Origin: VRUE01 sp963705635
Lineage (GTDB): Bacteria > Actinomycetota > Thermoleophilia > Solirubrobacterales > 70-9
Assembly (NCBI GenBank): GCA_963705635.1
Contig: CAVPKH010000003.1
Span: forward strand, 682,001-746,000
DNA: 64,000 nucleotides
Direction of reading: 5' to 3'
Part shown: positions 51,799 through 61,784 of the stretch, in pieces
Layout: each line of letters starts with the position of its first letter
Numbering within the stretch: the first letter of the stretch is position 1
The notes under the pieces: model-generated
The model's input: only the letters and a program-made list of their open reading frames with translations
Database searches by the model: none
What the model was told of the DNA's origin: nothing
Translations under genes and position numbers: made by a program

Positions 51799-52642
51799 AA
51801 GCCGGGTCGATCAGCAGGCTGAAGTCGAGCGTCGGAGCTGAGTGGGTTAGGGCTCCGACGCTTATGAAGTCGACGCCGGTCTCGGCGATCGGGCGCACCG
51901 TCTGCAGGTCCACCCCGCCGGAAGCCTCGAGCGAGGGGCCTTTGCCGTCGCCGGTGTTTTCGTCGCGCAGCCTCACGGCGCCTTCGAGCGTCTCCGTGTC
52001 CATGTTGTCGAGCAGGAGGATGTCGGCGCCGGTGCCGAGCGCGTAGGCGACCTCGTCGAGGTTGCGGCACTCGACCTCGACCGCCAGCTCGGGGTGCATC
52101 GCGCGAGCGCCGTGGACCGCCTTGGCGAGGCTGCCGGCGAGGGCGATGTGGTTCTCCTTGATCAGGATCGCGTCGTAGAGGCCGATGCGGTGGTTGCGCC
52201 CGCCGCCGGCGAGGACCGCCGCCTTCTCCAGCTGACGCAATCCCGGCGTGGTCTTGCGCGTGTCGAGGATCGCCGCTCCGGTGCCGGCGACAGCCTCGAC
52301 GAAGCGCGCCGTCAGCGTCGCCACCCCGGAGAGGTGGCCAAGGAAGTTGAGCGCGGTCCTCTCTGCCGCGAGCAGAGCAACGGCGGGCCCACTTGCAAAC
52401 AGAACCTCGGCGGGGACCGCGTCCCGCCACTGCCCCTCGACCACCAGATTGTCGACGTCCTCGACACCGCACTGCCGCATCGTCTCCGCAACCAGCTCAA
52501 GCCCAAAAACGACGCCGGGCTGCTTCTGCACGATCCGAGCCCGCCCCCGAGCCTCGGAAGGCACAGTTGCCTCCGAAGTCACATCTCCGGCCCCAACATC
52601 CTCGGCAAGCGCCCGAGCCACTACCACGTTGAGATCGTCCAT
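51797..52642 (-). CDS. nadC: Nicotinate-nucleotide pyrophosphorylase (quinolinate phosphoribosyltransferase) NadC
   Basis: A 281-residue enzyme: AEDVGAGDVTSEATVP near the start, ERTALNFLGHLSGVATLTARFVEA, ILDTRKTTPGLRQLEKAAVLAGGGRNHRIGL (phosphate and quinolinate-binding Arg, Lys, His) and VEVECRNLDEVAYALG, ILLLDNMD, SLEASGGVDL and DFISVGALTHSAPTLDFSL. It converts quinolinate to nicotinate mononucleotide, the step after NadA. Length fits. Confidence 0.94.
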   Translation of the reverse strand: MDDLNVVVARALAEDVGAGDVTSEATVPSEARGRARIVQKQPGVVFGLELVAETMRQCGVEDVDNLVVEGQWRDAVPAEVLFASGPAVALLAAERTALNFLGHLSGVATLTARFVEAVAGTGAAILDTRKTTPGLRQLEKAAVLAGGGRNHRIGLYDAILIKENHIALAGSLAKAVHGARAMHPELAVEVECRNLDEVAYALGTGADILLLDNMDTETLEGAVRLRDENTGDGKGPSLEASGGVDLQTVRPIAETGVDFISVGALTHSAPTLDFSLLIDPA

Positions 52643-52674
52643 CGGCGAACCCTAACGCCGACGGAGAGGCGGCA

Positions 52675-52698
52675 GAGAGAGACGGATCCGTCTCTCTC
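52675..52698. promoter_or_regulatory. Perfect 24-bp palindrome upstream of the ECF sigma gene
   Basis: A perfect palindrome centred on GGATCC with AGAGAGA-type flanks lies 34 nt before the sigma factor ATG and 33 nt from the nadC start. It could be an operator for the divergent promoters or a hairpin in the sigma leader. Confidence 0.55.
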
Positions 52699-52731
52699 AC
52701 GTCCCAGCTCCCGACAGCGTTTAATCCGTGG

Positions 52732-53193
52732 ATGGCCGCACTACCTCCGTTCCAAACTCTGCTGGACGAGTACGCCGCCGAGGTGATGGCGGTGCTGCGT
52801 GGGGCGGTAGGGCGCAGCGACGCCGACGACTGCTTTCAGGAGACCTTCATTGCCGCCCTGCGCGCCTACCCGAAGCTCGACGACGCGAGCAACCTGCGCG
52901 GCTGGCTGCTGACGATCGCCCATCGCAAGGCGATCGATCACCATCGCGCCCGCGGGCGGCGGCCGCTCCCGGTCGCCGAGGTGGCGGAGGTCGGGGTCAG
53001 CGACCCCGAGCCCGTGGACGGGATCTGGGCAGCGGTCGGCGCCCTGCCGCCAAAGCAGCGGGCCGCCGTTTCCCTGCGCTACGCCAGCGATCTCCCCCAC
53101 GCCGAGATCGCCGCCGCCCTTGGCTGTTCGCCGGAGGCGGCGCGCCGCAGCCTGCACGAGGGCCTGAAGCGACTGAGAAAGGAGCTGGCATGA
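52732..53193 (+). CDS. ECF-type RNA polymerase sigma factor
   Basis: A 153-residue sigma factor. Region 2: VMAVLRGAVGRSDADDCFQETFIAALRAYPKL and NLRGWLLTIAHRKAIDHHRARGR. Region 4: ALPPKQRAAVSLRYASDLPHAEIAAALGCSPEAARRSLHEGLKRLRKEL, with the helix-turn-helix. No anti-sigma gene is adjacent; instead its stop overlaps the start of ogt by 4 nt (ATGA), hinting at a role in DNA-alkylation or related stress. Confidence 0.88.
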   Translation: MAALPPFQTLLDEYAAEVMAVLRGAVGRSDADDCFQETFIAALRAYPKLDDASNLRGWLLTIAHRKAIDHHRARGRRPLPVAEVAEVGVSDPEPVDGIWAAVGALPPKQRAAVSLRYASDLPHAEIAAALGCSPEAARRSLHEGLKRLRKELA

Positions 53194-53741
53194 AGGCATC
53201 GCTCGAACGACTCGCCGATCGCGCCAACGAGGAGGGCCTGGTCGACGTCGCCTACACGACGTCCGACTCCCCCTTTGGACCGCTGCTGCTCGCCGCCACG
53301 CCCCGCGGCCTGGTCAAGGTCAGCCTGCCCGGCCACGACCCCGACGAGGCGCTCGAGGACCTCGCCGCGCGGATCTCGCCGCGCCTGCTGGAGGCCCCGG
53401 CGCGCCTCGACGAGGCGCGCCGCGAGCTCGATCTCTACTTCGAGGGCAAGCTGACCGAGTTCGGCCTCGCGCTCGACTGGCAGCTGAGCAGGGACTTCCG
53501 CCGCCGGGCGCTGCGGGCGATCGACCGCATCCCCTACGGCAAGACCCGCAGCTACACCGAGATCGCCCGCAGCGCCGGCAACGAGCGCGCGGTGCGCGCC
53601 GCCGGCACCGCCTGCGGCGCCAACCCTATCCCGATCGTCGTCCCCTGCCACCGCGTGCTGCGCACCAGCGGCGCCCTCGGCGGCTACGGCGGCGGCCTGC
53701 CGATGAAGGAAGCGCTGCTCAAGCTCGAGGGCAGCCGCTAA
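53190..53741 (+). CDS. ogt: Methylated-DNA--protein-cysteine methyltransferase
   Basis: A 183-residue suicide repair protein. IPYGKTRSYTEIARSAGNERAVRAAG is the HTH with the conserved Arg finger region, and NPIPIVVPCHRVLRTSGALGGYGGG is the active-site Cys motif PCHRV. It transfers the methyl group from O6-methylguanine to itself. Co-translated with the ECF sigma gene (ATGA overlap). The 3' end overlaps the convergent hydrolase gene by 4 nt. Confidence 0.92.
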   Translation: MKASLERLADRANEEGLVDVAYTTSDSPFGPLLLAATPRGLVKVSLPGHDPDEALEDLAARISPRLLEAPARLDEARRELDLYFEGKLTEFGLALDWQLSRDFRRRALRAIDRIPYGKTRSYTEIARSAGNERAVRAAGTACGANPIPIVVPCHRVLRTSGALGGYGGGLPMKEALLKLEGSR

Positions 53742-54628
53742 GCGGAAGCAGCGGGCCCGAACAGCTCCCGCGCCCGTTCGACCACGATCTCGGGCCGCTC
53801 CTCGGCGATGAAGTGCCCGCAGCGCTCCACCGTCTCGACGCTCATCTCGTCGGCATAGGGCTCGAAGCCGGCGAGGATGTCGGCCCTGATCACGGGGTCG
53901 GCATCGCCGACGAGGATGCGGGTCGGCACGCTCGAGCGTTGCGAGCGGTAGTAGCCCTTTTTCAACCGCGGCAGCTCCCGCAGGAGGAAGCTCCGGTACA
54001 CGTGGGAGGAGGCGAGGGCGTGATCGCGCGAGCGGAAGCTCTCGGCGTAGCAATCGAGCTCCTCCTCGGTCCACTTCATCTCGGGGTGCGAGCCGCGCCT
54101 GTGCACCAGCTTGACGAAGCCCGGGACGTGGCGGAGGGCTGCGGCGCCGAGGCCGGGACTGGCGAGGAGGAACATGTAAGCGGTCCGGTTGAGCGACGCC
54201 GGCGATACCTTCGGCGGCTCAAACCAGGGGTGCACCATCCCAAGCGCGAGGTAGTGACGGATGCGCTCGGGCGCCCCCAGGCAGAGCAGGAAACCCGCGT
54301 AGCCGCCCCAGTCGTGCCCGATCAGCTCGACCCGCTCCAGGCCCAGCTCGTCGATCAGCGCCAGGACGTCGTCGGCCAAGCCCTGCATCTCGTAGCGGCC
54401 GGCGGGCGCCTCGCTCCAGCCGAAGCCACGTAGGTCGGGACAGATCACACGGCGGTCCTCGGCAAGGGCCGGAATCACCTTGCGCCAGGTCCACCAGTGC
54501 TGCGGCCAGCCGTGAAGCAGGAGCACGGGCGGCCCCTCCCCCGCTTCAGCGACGTGCAGCCGCGTGCCGTCCAGATCGACGTAGTGGTGCCTGACCCCGT
54601 CCAGCTCGGGAGGTGAGCTTTGCTGCAT
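53738..54628 (-). CDS. Alpha/beta hydrolase (epoxide hydrolase-like)
   Basis: A 296-residue protein: oxyanion motif LLHGWPQHWWTWRKVIP, nucleophile elbow IGHDWGGYAG with Asp as nucleophile, then VGDADPVI for the acid and RCGHFIAEERPE for the catalytic His. Asp at the elbow and HGxP are typical of epoxide hydrolases and haloalkane dehalogenases. ATG at 54628 (MQQSSPPEL). Substrate unknown. The longer frame to 55327 is a shadow of the neighbouring gene. Confidence 0.85.
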   Translation of the reverse strand: MQQSSPPELDGVRHHYVDLDGTRLHVAEAGEGPPVLLLHGWPQHWWTWRKVIPALAEDRRVICPDLRGFGWSEAPAGRYEMQGLADDVLALIDELGLERVELIGHDWGGYAGFLLCLGAPERIRHYLALGMVHPWFEPPKVSPASLNRTAYMFLLASPGLGAAALRHVPGFVKLVHRRGSHPEMKWTEEELDCYAESFRSRDHALASSHVYRSFLLRELPRLKKGYYRSQRSSVPTRILVGDADPVIRADILAGFEPYADEMSVETVERCGHFIAEERPEIVVERARELFGPAASA

Positions 54629-54712
54629 GGCAGGTGAATCTACCGGCGGGCCGTCCGCATCTCTGCCCACCGCGCTCAAGTCAGGACGGGTGCGCGCCGA
54701 TTCCTTAGCGGA

Positions 54713-55366
54713 ATGACGCAGCCAAACGACCAACCGGCACAAGCTCCGAGGGACCGGGAGCGCTTGCTCTCGGCGCTCTGGGTGGTCCTCGCGATCGCGC
54801 TGCTGTCGGCGGCGGTCTTCATGCAGCCACCCGCGTCGGCTCCGGCCGCCGCCACCGCGCAGGCGACAGCCAGCGGCTCGGTCGAAGAGGAAGAAATCCA
54901 AGCCGAAGAAGAATCGGAAGAAGGCGAAGAATTCGACGGCGAAGAAGGCGAAGACGAAAGCGAAGACGAAGAATTCGGCACCGACGGTCCCCTCCTTCTC
55001 CCCTCCGACTGCCTGTTGCGCACCGCGGAAGCCCAGGTAACGGCCTCGATCAGCCACGGCACGGTGAGCCTGACCATCCACTACACCTCGACCACGCCGA
55101 CCAACGTCACCGTCGACTACTGGCTGAAGGGCAGCAAGGGCTCGCTGCAGCTCGAGCAGGCCAAACGGCGCTTTGCCCAGCGGGGAGTCTTCCGCGACAG
55201 CGAGCAGCTCAGCGATCACGCGATGGCCAAGGTGCGCGCGGCCCACACCTTCATCGTCCAGCTCGAGATCCCGGCCGCGCCGGCCTACTGCAGCCGCTAC
55301 GCGACCCAGCGCCTGACGGTCAAGCACGCGGCCGCCAACCGGGCGACCTGGTCGCGAGCCGGCTAG
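54713..55366 (+). CDS. Membrane-anchored protein with a Glu/Asp-rich segment, unknown function
   Basis: A 217-residue protein with one hydrophobic helix (ALWVVLAIALLSAAVF, residues about 21-37), an Ala-rich linker, and a strongly acidic stretch at residues about 58-90. A beta-rich domain with two Cys (DCLLRTAEAQ and AYCSRYATQRL) ends it. Within the acidic stretch almost every Glu is GAA, unlike the GAG-biased surroundings. No family recognised; an extracellular, cation-binding acidic segment is plausible but speculative. Confidence 0.6.
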   Translation: MTQPNDQPAQAPRDRERLLSALWVVLAIALLSAAVFMQPPASAPAAATAQATASGSVEEEEIQAEEESEEGEEFDGEEGEDESEDEEFGTDGPLLLPSDCLLRTAEAQVTASISHGTVSLTIHYTSTTPTNVTVDYWLKGSKGSLQLEQAKRRFAQRGVFRDSEQLSDHAMAKVRAAHTFIVQLEIPAAPAYCSRYATQRLTVKHAAANRATWSRAG

Positions 55367-55378
55367 CCTCGGCTTCGC

Positions 55379-56029
55379 TCAGCCAGCCGGCGGCACGGCT
55401 GCGTCCAGCCAGCGGCTCGCCGCGGGCAGATCGGCGGGGTCAATCTGGTGGCCGACCTCGGACTCGTGGTACTCGACCGCCAGCCCACCCGCTTCCAGCA
55501 GGTCCCTGGCACGGCGGCCGAAGCCGATCTCGATGATCGGATCGCCGCGCCCATGGGCGATGAAGGCCCGGGTTCCCCGGCGGTCCTCGAAGTGAGGCTC
55601 CCAGTCCTCGACGGCCGGCACGAAGCCGCTGAAGGCGAGGACCCCCGCGACCGGCGGCCGATCGGCGCTCAGCGCCATCGCGTGGCTCATCACAGTCCCC
55701 ATCGAGAAGCCGCCCAGGACGGTGCGCGAAGGGTCGATCCCGGTCTGCTCCCAGAGCCGGTCGTGCAGCTCGGCCAGCGCCGCACGGGAAGCCTGGAAAG
55801 TGTCGTGGTCCGGGTAACCGACGCGGGGAACCAGATACCAGTGGTAGCCCGGCGAGCCCGCCAGCTCGAGCGGCGCCCGCGGCGTGACGACCCGCAGCCG
55901 CCGATCCGGATCGAGCGCATCGGCCAGCGCAAGCAAGTCCCGCTCGTCGGTCCCGCGGCCATGGTGGAGCACCAGCAAGCCGCTCGGCTCGGCGGCGGCC
56001 GAACGCTCGCGATAGACGAGCGGCTCCAC
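55379..56029 (-). CDS. Phospholipase/carboxylesterase family (serine esterase)
   Basis: A 216-residue alpha/beta hydrolase of the carboxylesterase/lysophospholipase type: GLLVLHHGRGTDERDLLALAD, nucleophile elbow LGGFSMGTVMSHAMAL (Ser), GRGDPIIEIGFG (Asp) and ESEVGHQIDP (His). The GTG start overlaps the prfB stop by one base (TAGTG), indicating translational coupling. The frame open to 56326 lies inside prfB and is not coding there. Confidence 0.82.
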   Translation of the reverse strand: MEPLVYRERSAAAEPSGLLVLHHGRGTDERDLLALADALDPDRRLRVVTPRAPLELAGSPGYHWYLVPRVGYPDHDTFQASRAALAELHDRLWEQTGIDPSRTVLGGFSMGTVMSHAMALSADRPPVAGVLAFSGFVPAVEDWEPHFEDRRGTRAFIAHGRGDPIIEIGFGRRARDLLEAGGLAVEYHESEVGHQIDPADLPAASRWLDAAVPPAG

Positions 56030-57148
56030 TAGCTGGCCGACGCAGCCGCGGTCTTGTTCAGGTAGTCGCGGATGAAGTCGTCGAGGTCGCCGTCGAGGAC
56101 GCGCTGGGCGTCGCCGGCCTCGTGGCCGGTGCGGTGGTCCTTGACCCGCTGATCGGGATGCAGGAAGTAGCTGCGGATCTGCGAGCCCCAGGCGACGTCC
56201 TTGACCTCGCCGCGCACCTTCGCCATCTGCTCCGCCCGTTTGCGCTCCTCGAGCTCGATCAGCTTCGAGCGCAGGAACTGCATCGCGACCGCCTTGTTCT
56301 GGGTCTGCGAGCGCTCGTTCTGGCACTGGACGACGACGCCGCTGGGAATGTGGGTGATCCGCACCGCCGAGTCGGTCTTGTTGACGTGCTGGCCGCCGGC
56401 CCCGGAAGCGCGATAGGTGTCGATGCGCAGGTCGGTGTCGTCGATCTCGACCTCGACCCCCTCGTCGACCAGCGGGCCGACGTCGAGCTGGGCGAAGCTG
56501 GTGTGGCGGCGGGCGGAGGAGTCGAAGGGCGAGATCCGCACCAGGCGGTGAACGCCGCGCTCGGCGGCGAAGAGGCCGTAGGCGTTCTCGCCGCGAGCGA
56601 TGAACGTCGCCGACTTGAGCCCGGCCTCCTCCCCCGGCGAGGCCTCCTTCATCTCGACCTCAAAACCGCGCCGCTCGGCCCAGCGCAGGTACATCCGCAG
56701 CAGCATCTCGGCCCAGTCCTGCGAGTCGGTGCCGCCGGCCCCGGCGTGGACGGTGACGACGGCGTCGCCGGCGTCGTACTCGCCGCTGAACAGGCGCGCC
56801 TCTTCCAGCCCGGCCAGCCGGCGCTCGACCGAGGCCAGCTGCGAGGTCAGCTCGGCCGCCATCTCCTCGTCCTCGGCCGCCATCTCGGCCAGGTCGCCGA
56901 GATCGTCGACGTCGGACTCGAGCCCGCGAAAGGTCTTCAGGCGTCGCTGGGCGCGGGCGTGCGCAGCCGACGTCCGGGCGGCGGATTCCTGGTCGTCCCA
57001 GAACCCGGGTCGCTGCATTTCCTCCTCGAGCCGCTCGGCCTCGGCCTCCAGCGCAGCGGGGTCAAAGGTAGTCCGAGAGCAGGGACAGCTGCTCGCGGAC
57101 AGAGGCGAGGCGCGGCGCAATCGATTCGGTAGACGCGGCGTCGGCCAT
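56029..57148 (-). CDS. prfB: Peptide chain release factor 2, with programmed +1 frameshift
   Basis: Translation starts at ATG 57148 (MADAASTESIAPRLASVREQ) and meets an in-frame UGA at 57064-57062 after 28 codons. A +1 shift at CTT-TGA-C continues DPAALEAEAERLEEEM to the end: 372 residues. The domain has GGQHVNKTDSAVRITHIPSGVVVQ (GGQ loop for peptide release), and upstream RTYRASG; the stop-recognition tripeptide region is the RF2 type. It reads UAA and UGA. Downstream stop overlaps the esterase GTG. Confidence 0.93.
57060..57074 (-). promoter_or_regulatory. prfB recoding site
   Basis: In transcript sense the site is GAC TAC CTT TGA CCC, the canonical slippery CUU followed by UGA C. The Shine-Dalgarno-like AGGGGG that stimulates shifting in E. 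coli is not evident; only GGA occurs just upstream. Confidence 0.9.
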
Positions 57149-57231
57149 ACGGACAGGCTATACGTCCGAACTGGATCAAATTCCCATCCTCGAAGGTAGG
57201 GAATTTGATCCAGCTCCGGTTTTGGGCTTCG

Positions 57232-57621
57232 TCAGGCGCGGAAGCCGCCAGCGCGAAGCGCCGCAGCGCGGTCCTCGAAGGGACGCCAGCTGCGAATGCG
57301 GTGGTCGCGCAGCTCGAAGAGCCAGGCCATCTCGTCCTCGCCCGCCGCCTTGCCGTCTTCGTCCCAACGCCAAGTCCGCTTGATCAGAGCCACCGCCGAA
57401 CCGCCGCCGGACTCGGTCCCGTCCTCGTAAAGCTCCTCCAACTCGATCGTCTGCTGCACGCCGCCCGGAGCCCGAGTAGCCCACACGCGCGCAGCATCGC
57501 GGCCCCGGCGAAGTCCCTTCATCGAATGAAGCTCAACCTCCGGATCGAGTACCGCAACGAACCCATCCAAATCGCGCTCGTTGAAAGCACGGATGAATTC
57601 ACGAACGGGATCGTGGATCAA
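57232..57621 (-). CDS. SnoaL-like/NTF2-fold protein
   Basis: A 129-residue protein from TTG at 57621 (LIHDPVREFIRAFNERDLDGFVAVLDPEVELHS), a typical NTF2/SnoaL-like opening, followed by GRDAARVWATRAPGG and WLFELRDHRIRSWRPFEDRAAALRAGG. The cone-shaped fold serves as enzyme or binding protein; no catalytic set is clear. An ATG at 57672 lies inside the family 1 element and would add 17 residues. Confidence 0.65.
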   Translation of the reverse strand: MIHDPVREFIRAFNERDLDGFVAVLDPEVELHSMKGLRRGRDAARVWATRAPGGVQQTIELEELYEDGTESGGGSAVALIKRTWRWDEDGKAAGEDEMAWLFELRDHRIRSWRPFEDRAAALRAGGFRA

Positions 57622-57623
57622 GA

Positions 57624-57735
57624 AAGGCCATCCCGGTAGGGGTGGAACGTCTTGTACTTTTTCGGCGTCCACCCTGCGGCGACAGCAGGCTCCGTTCCAC
57701 CGAAAAAGTTAAGTGGAACCCCTACCGGGATGGCC

Positions 57736-57737
<2 letters not shown>
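57624..57737 (-). repeat. Structured intergenic element, family 1, copy c
   Basis: Perfect 20-nt arms at 57624-57643 and 57718-57737, with an inner stem ACTTTTTCGG/CCGAAAAAGT. The arm includes two bases of the secA stop codon (57736-57738). Minus-strand sense: TTCCACTTAACTTTTTCGG, GTGGAACGG..., CCGAAAAAGTACAAGACG. TTCCAC and GTGGAA pair locally; copy b has TTCCGC and GCGGAA at the same place, a compensated change. Confidence 0.78.
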
Positions 57738-60579
<2,842 letters not shown>

Positions 60580-60615
60580 GGCACCTAGGGTAGCTGTCTA
60601 TTCGAATCCGCTCCT

Positions 60616-60700
60616 CTGCGGGTGGCGTAGGGGGAGGGGGGTCGAGGACGGACCGTGGCCCGCCCGCAGGGCCCCCCTCCCCCCGCGACAGGACCCGCAG
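60616..60700 (-). repeat. Structured intergenic element, family 3, copy B
   Basis: Outer stem CTGCGGGT/ACCCGCAG (60616-60623 with 60693-60700) is perfect; internal-loop strands GGC (60624-60626) and GACAGG (60687-60692) follow; the inner stem pairs 60627-60643 with 60671-60686. The loop holds a region (CTGCGGGC... TCCTCG in minus sense) shared with copy A. It lies between hpf and secA. Confidence 0.68.
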
Positions 60701-60715
60701 CCGGAACGGCCTCGC

Positions 60716-61066
60716 TCAGCTTGCGGGACGGCCTTGGAGGCGGGCGACGGCCTTGCGCGTCTGGGTGCGCTTGCGGCGCAGCTCGCGGTGCTTCTTGACC
60801 TGACGGCGGACGTCCTCGGCCAGCTCGTGGATCGTGTGGGCGATCTCGGGCGAGGCCTCGCGGGCCCGCAGCGTCACGCCCTTCAGCCGCAGCGTCGCCT
60901 CGGCGACCTGGCTGTCCTCGATCGAGGGGTTGCGCTCCTCGTAGACCTCGATGTCGAGCGTTGCCAGCTCCGACACCTGCCTTCCGACCCGGCGAAATCG
61001 CTTGAAGACATGCTCCCGCAGCTCGTCGGTGACCTCGACGTTGCGACCACGAATCTCAATCCGCAT
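60716..61066 (-). CDS. hpf: Ribosome hibernation promoting factor, short form (HPF/RaiA)
   Basis: A 116-residue protein: MRIEIRGRNVEVTDELREHVFKRFRR is the HPF N-terminus, followed by EVYEERNPSIEDSQVAEATLRLKG and a helix with DVRRQVKKHRELRRKR. It occupies the A/P sites of idle 70S ribosomes. The C-terminal dimerisation domain of long HPF is absent, so it may not form 100S dimers alone. It lies between comF and secA; the stop is followed by element 3B. Confidence 0.85.
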   Translation of the reverse strand: MRIEIRGRNVEVTDELREHVFKRFRRVGRQVSELATLDIEVYEERNPSIEDSQVAEATLRLKGVTLRAREASPEIAHTIHELAEDVRRQVKKHRELRRKRTQTRKAVARLQGRPAS

Positions 61067-61104
61067 GTTGCCTCCTTGGGTGTCGGTCGTTCGATGCTAC
61101 GCCC

Positions 61105-61728
61105 TCACAACCGCCGCGTAAAGGTGATCGCAGCTACCCGGATCGCGCCGGCGCTACGCAGGGCGCGGGCGCAGGCCGAGAGGGTGGCGCCGGTGGTCAG
61201 CACGTCGTCGACGAGGAGGGCGCTGCGCGGCACCTCGCCGCGCGGGTGGACACGGGGCGGGTGGCCGATGCGCTGGGCGCGGCGCCTGCCCACCTGGCGA
61301 CCGCCGCCGCGCCGCTCCAGGCAATGGCTCAGGGGCAGGTCGCTCTGCTGCGCCAGCGCCGCGGCGATCTCAGCCGCCGGGTCGAAGCCGCGCTGCAGCG
61401 AGCGCAGCCTCGCGGTCGGCGCCGGCACGATCGTGCCGCTCAGCAGGCTCGCCGGGGCCAGCCAGTGGATCCGCTCGGCGATCAGCTCGGCGACCGGGAG
61501 CAGGCGGCGGAACTTGAGTGCGGCGACCAGGTCCCGGGGCACGCCCTCGTGCGGGGCAGAGGACCAGGCTTGGTCGAGCCCCGAGGGGCCGTGACCGGCC
61601 AGCGGCGCGGCGCCGGCGAGCCGCCGGCCGCAACGCGTGCAGAGCAGGGCGCCGGGGCGGCAGGAGCGTCCGCAGGCGGCACACAGCGACGGAACGAACC
61701 CGGCGGCTACGACTTGCAGTGCCTTCAT
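61105..61728 (-). CDS. ComF-family phosphoribosyltransferase-like protein
   Basis: A 207-residue protein. The N-terminus has a zinc-binding cluster: LCAACGRSCRPGALLCTRCGRRL (four Cys of two CxxC). The PRTase domain includes IVPAPTARLRSLQRGFDPAAEIAAALA and the PRPP loop ALLVDDVLTTGATLSACARAL. ComF proteins act in DNA uptake in competent bacteria, though many non-competent species have them. The tail is unusually rich in Arg (RGGGRQVGRRRAQRIGHPPR). Confidence 0.85.
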   Translation of the reverse strand: MKALQVVAAGFVPSLCAACGRSCRPGALLCTRCGRRLAGAAPLAGHGPSGLDQAWSSAPHEGVPRDLVAALKFRRLLPVAELIAERIHWLAPASLLSGTIVPAPTARLRSLQRGFDPAAEIAAALAQQSDLPLSHCLERRGGGRQVGRRRAQRIGHPPRVHPRGEVPRSALLVDDVLTTGATLSACARALRSAGAIRVAAITFTRRL

Positions 61729-61748
61729 GCCCCGATCCTGCGGGGTCG

Positions 61749-61769
61749 CGACGCGCCCGTGGCGCGTCG
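61749..61769 (-). terminator. Hairpin after the nucleotidyltransferase gene
   Basis: CGACGCGCC and GGCGCGTCG form a perfect 9-bp stem with a 3-nt loop, 16 bases beyond the stop at 61785. No T-tract. It lies in the 56-nt gap before comF. Confidence 0.5.
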
Positions 61770-61784
61770 AAGGTCAGAGAAGCG

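Noticed and set aside
57700..57725. Integron attC-like box (GTTAAGT resembles GTTRRRY) in the family 1 elements
   Set aside because: The matching RYYYAAC box is not at the other end (CTTGTAC instead), no integrase gene is present, and the flanking genes are core chromosomal genes.
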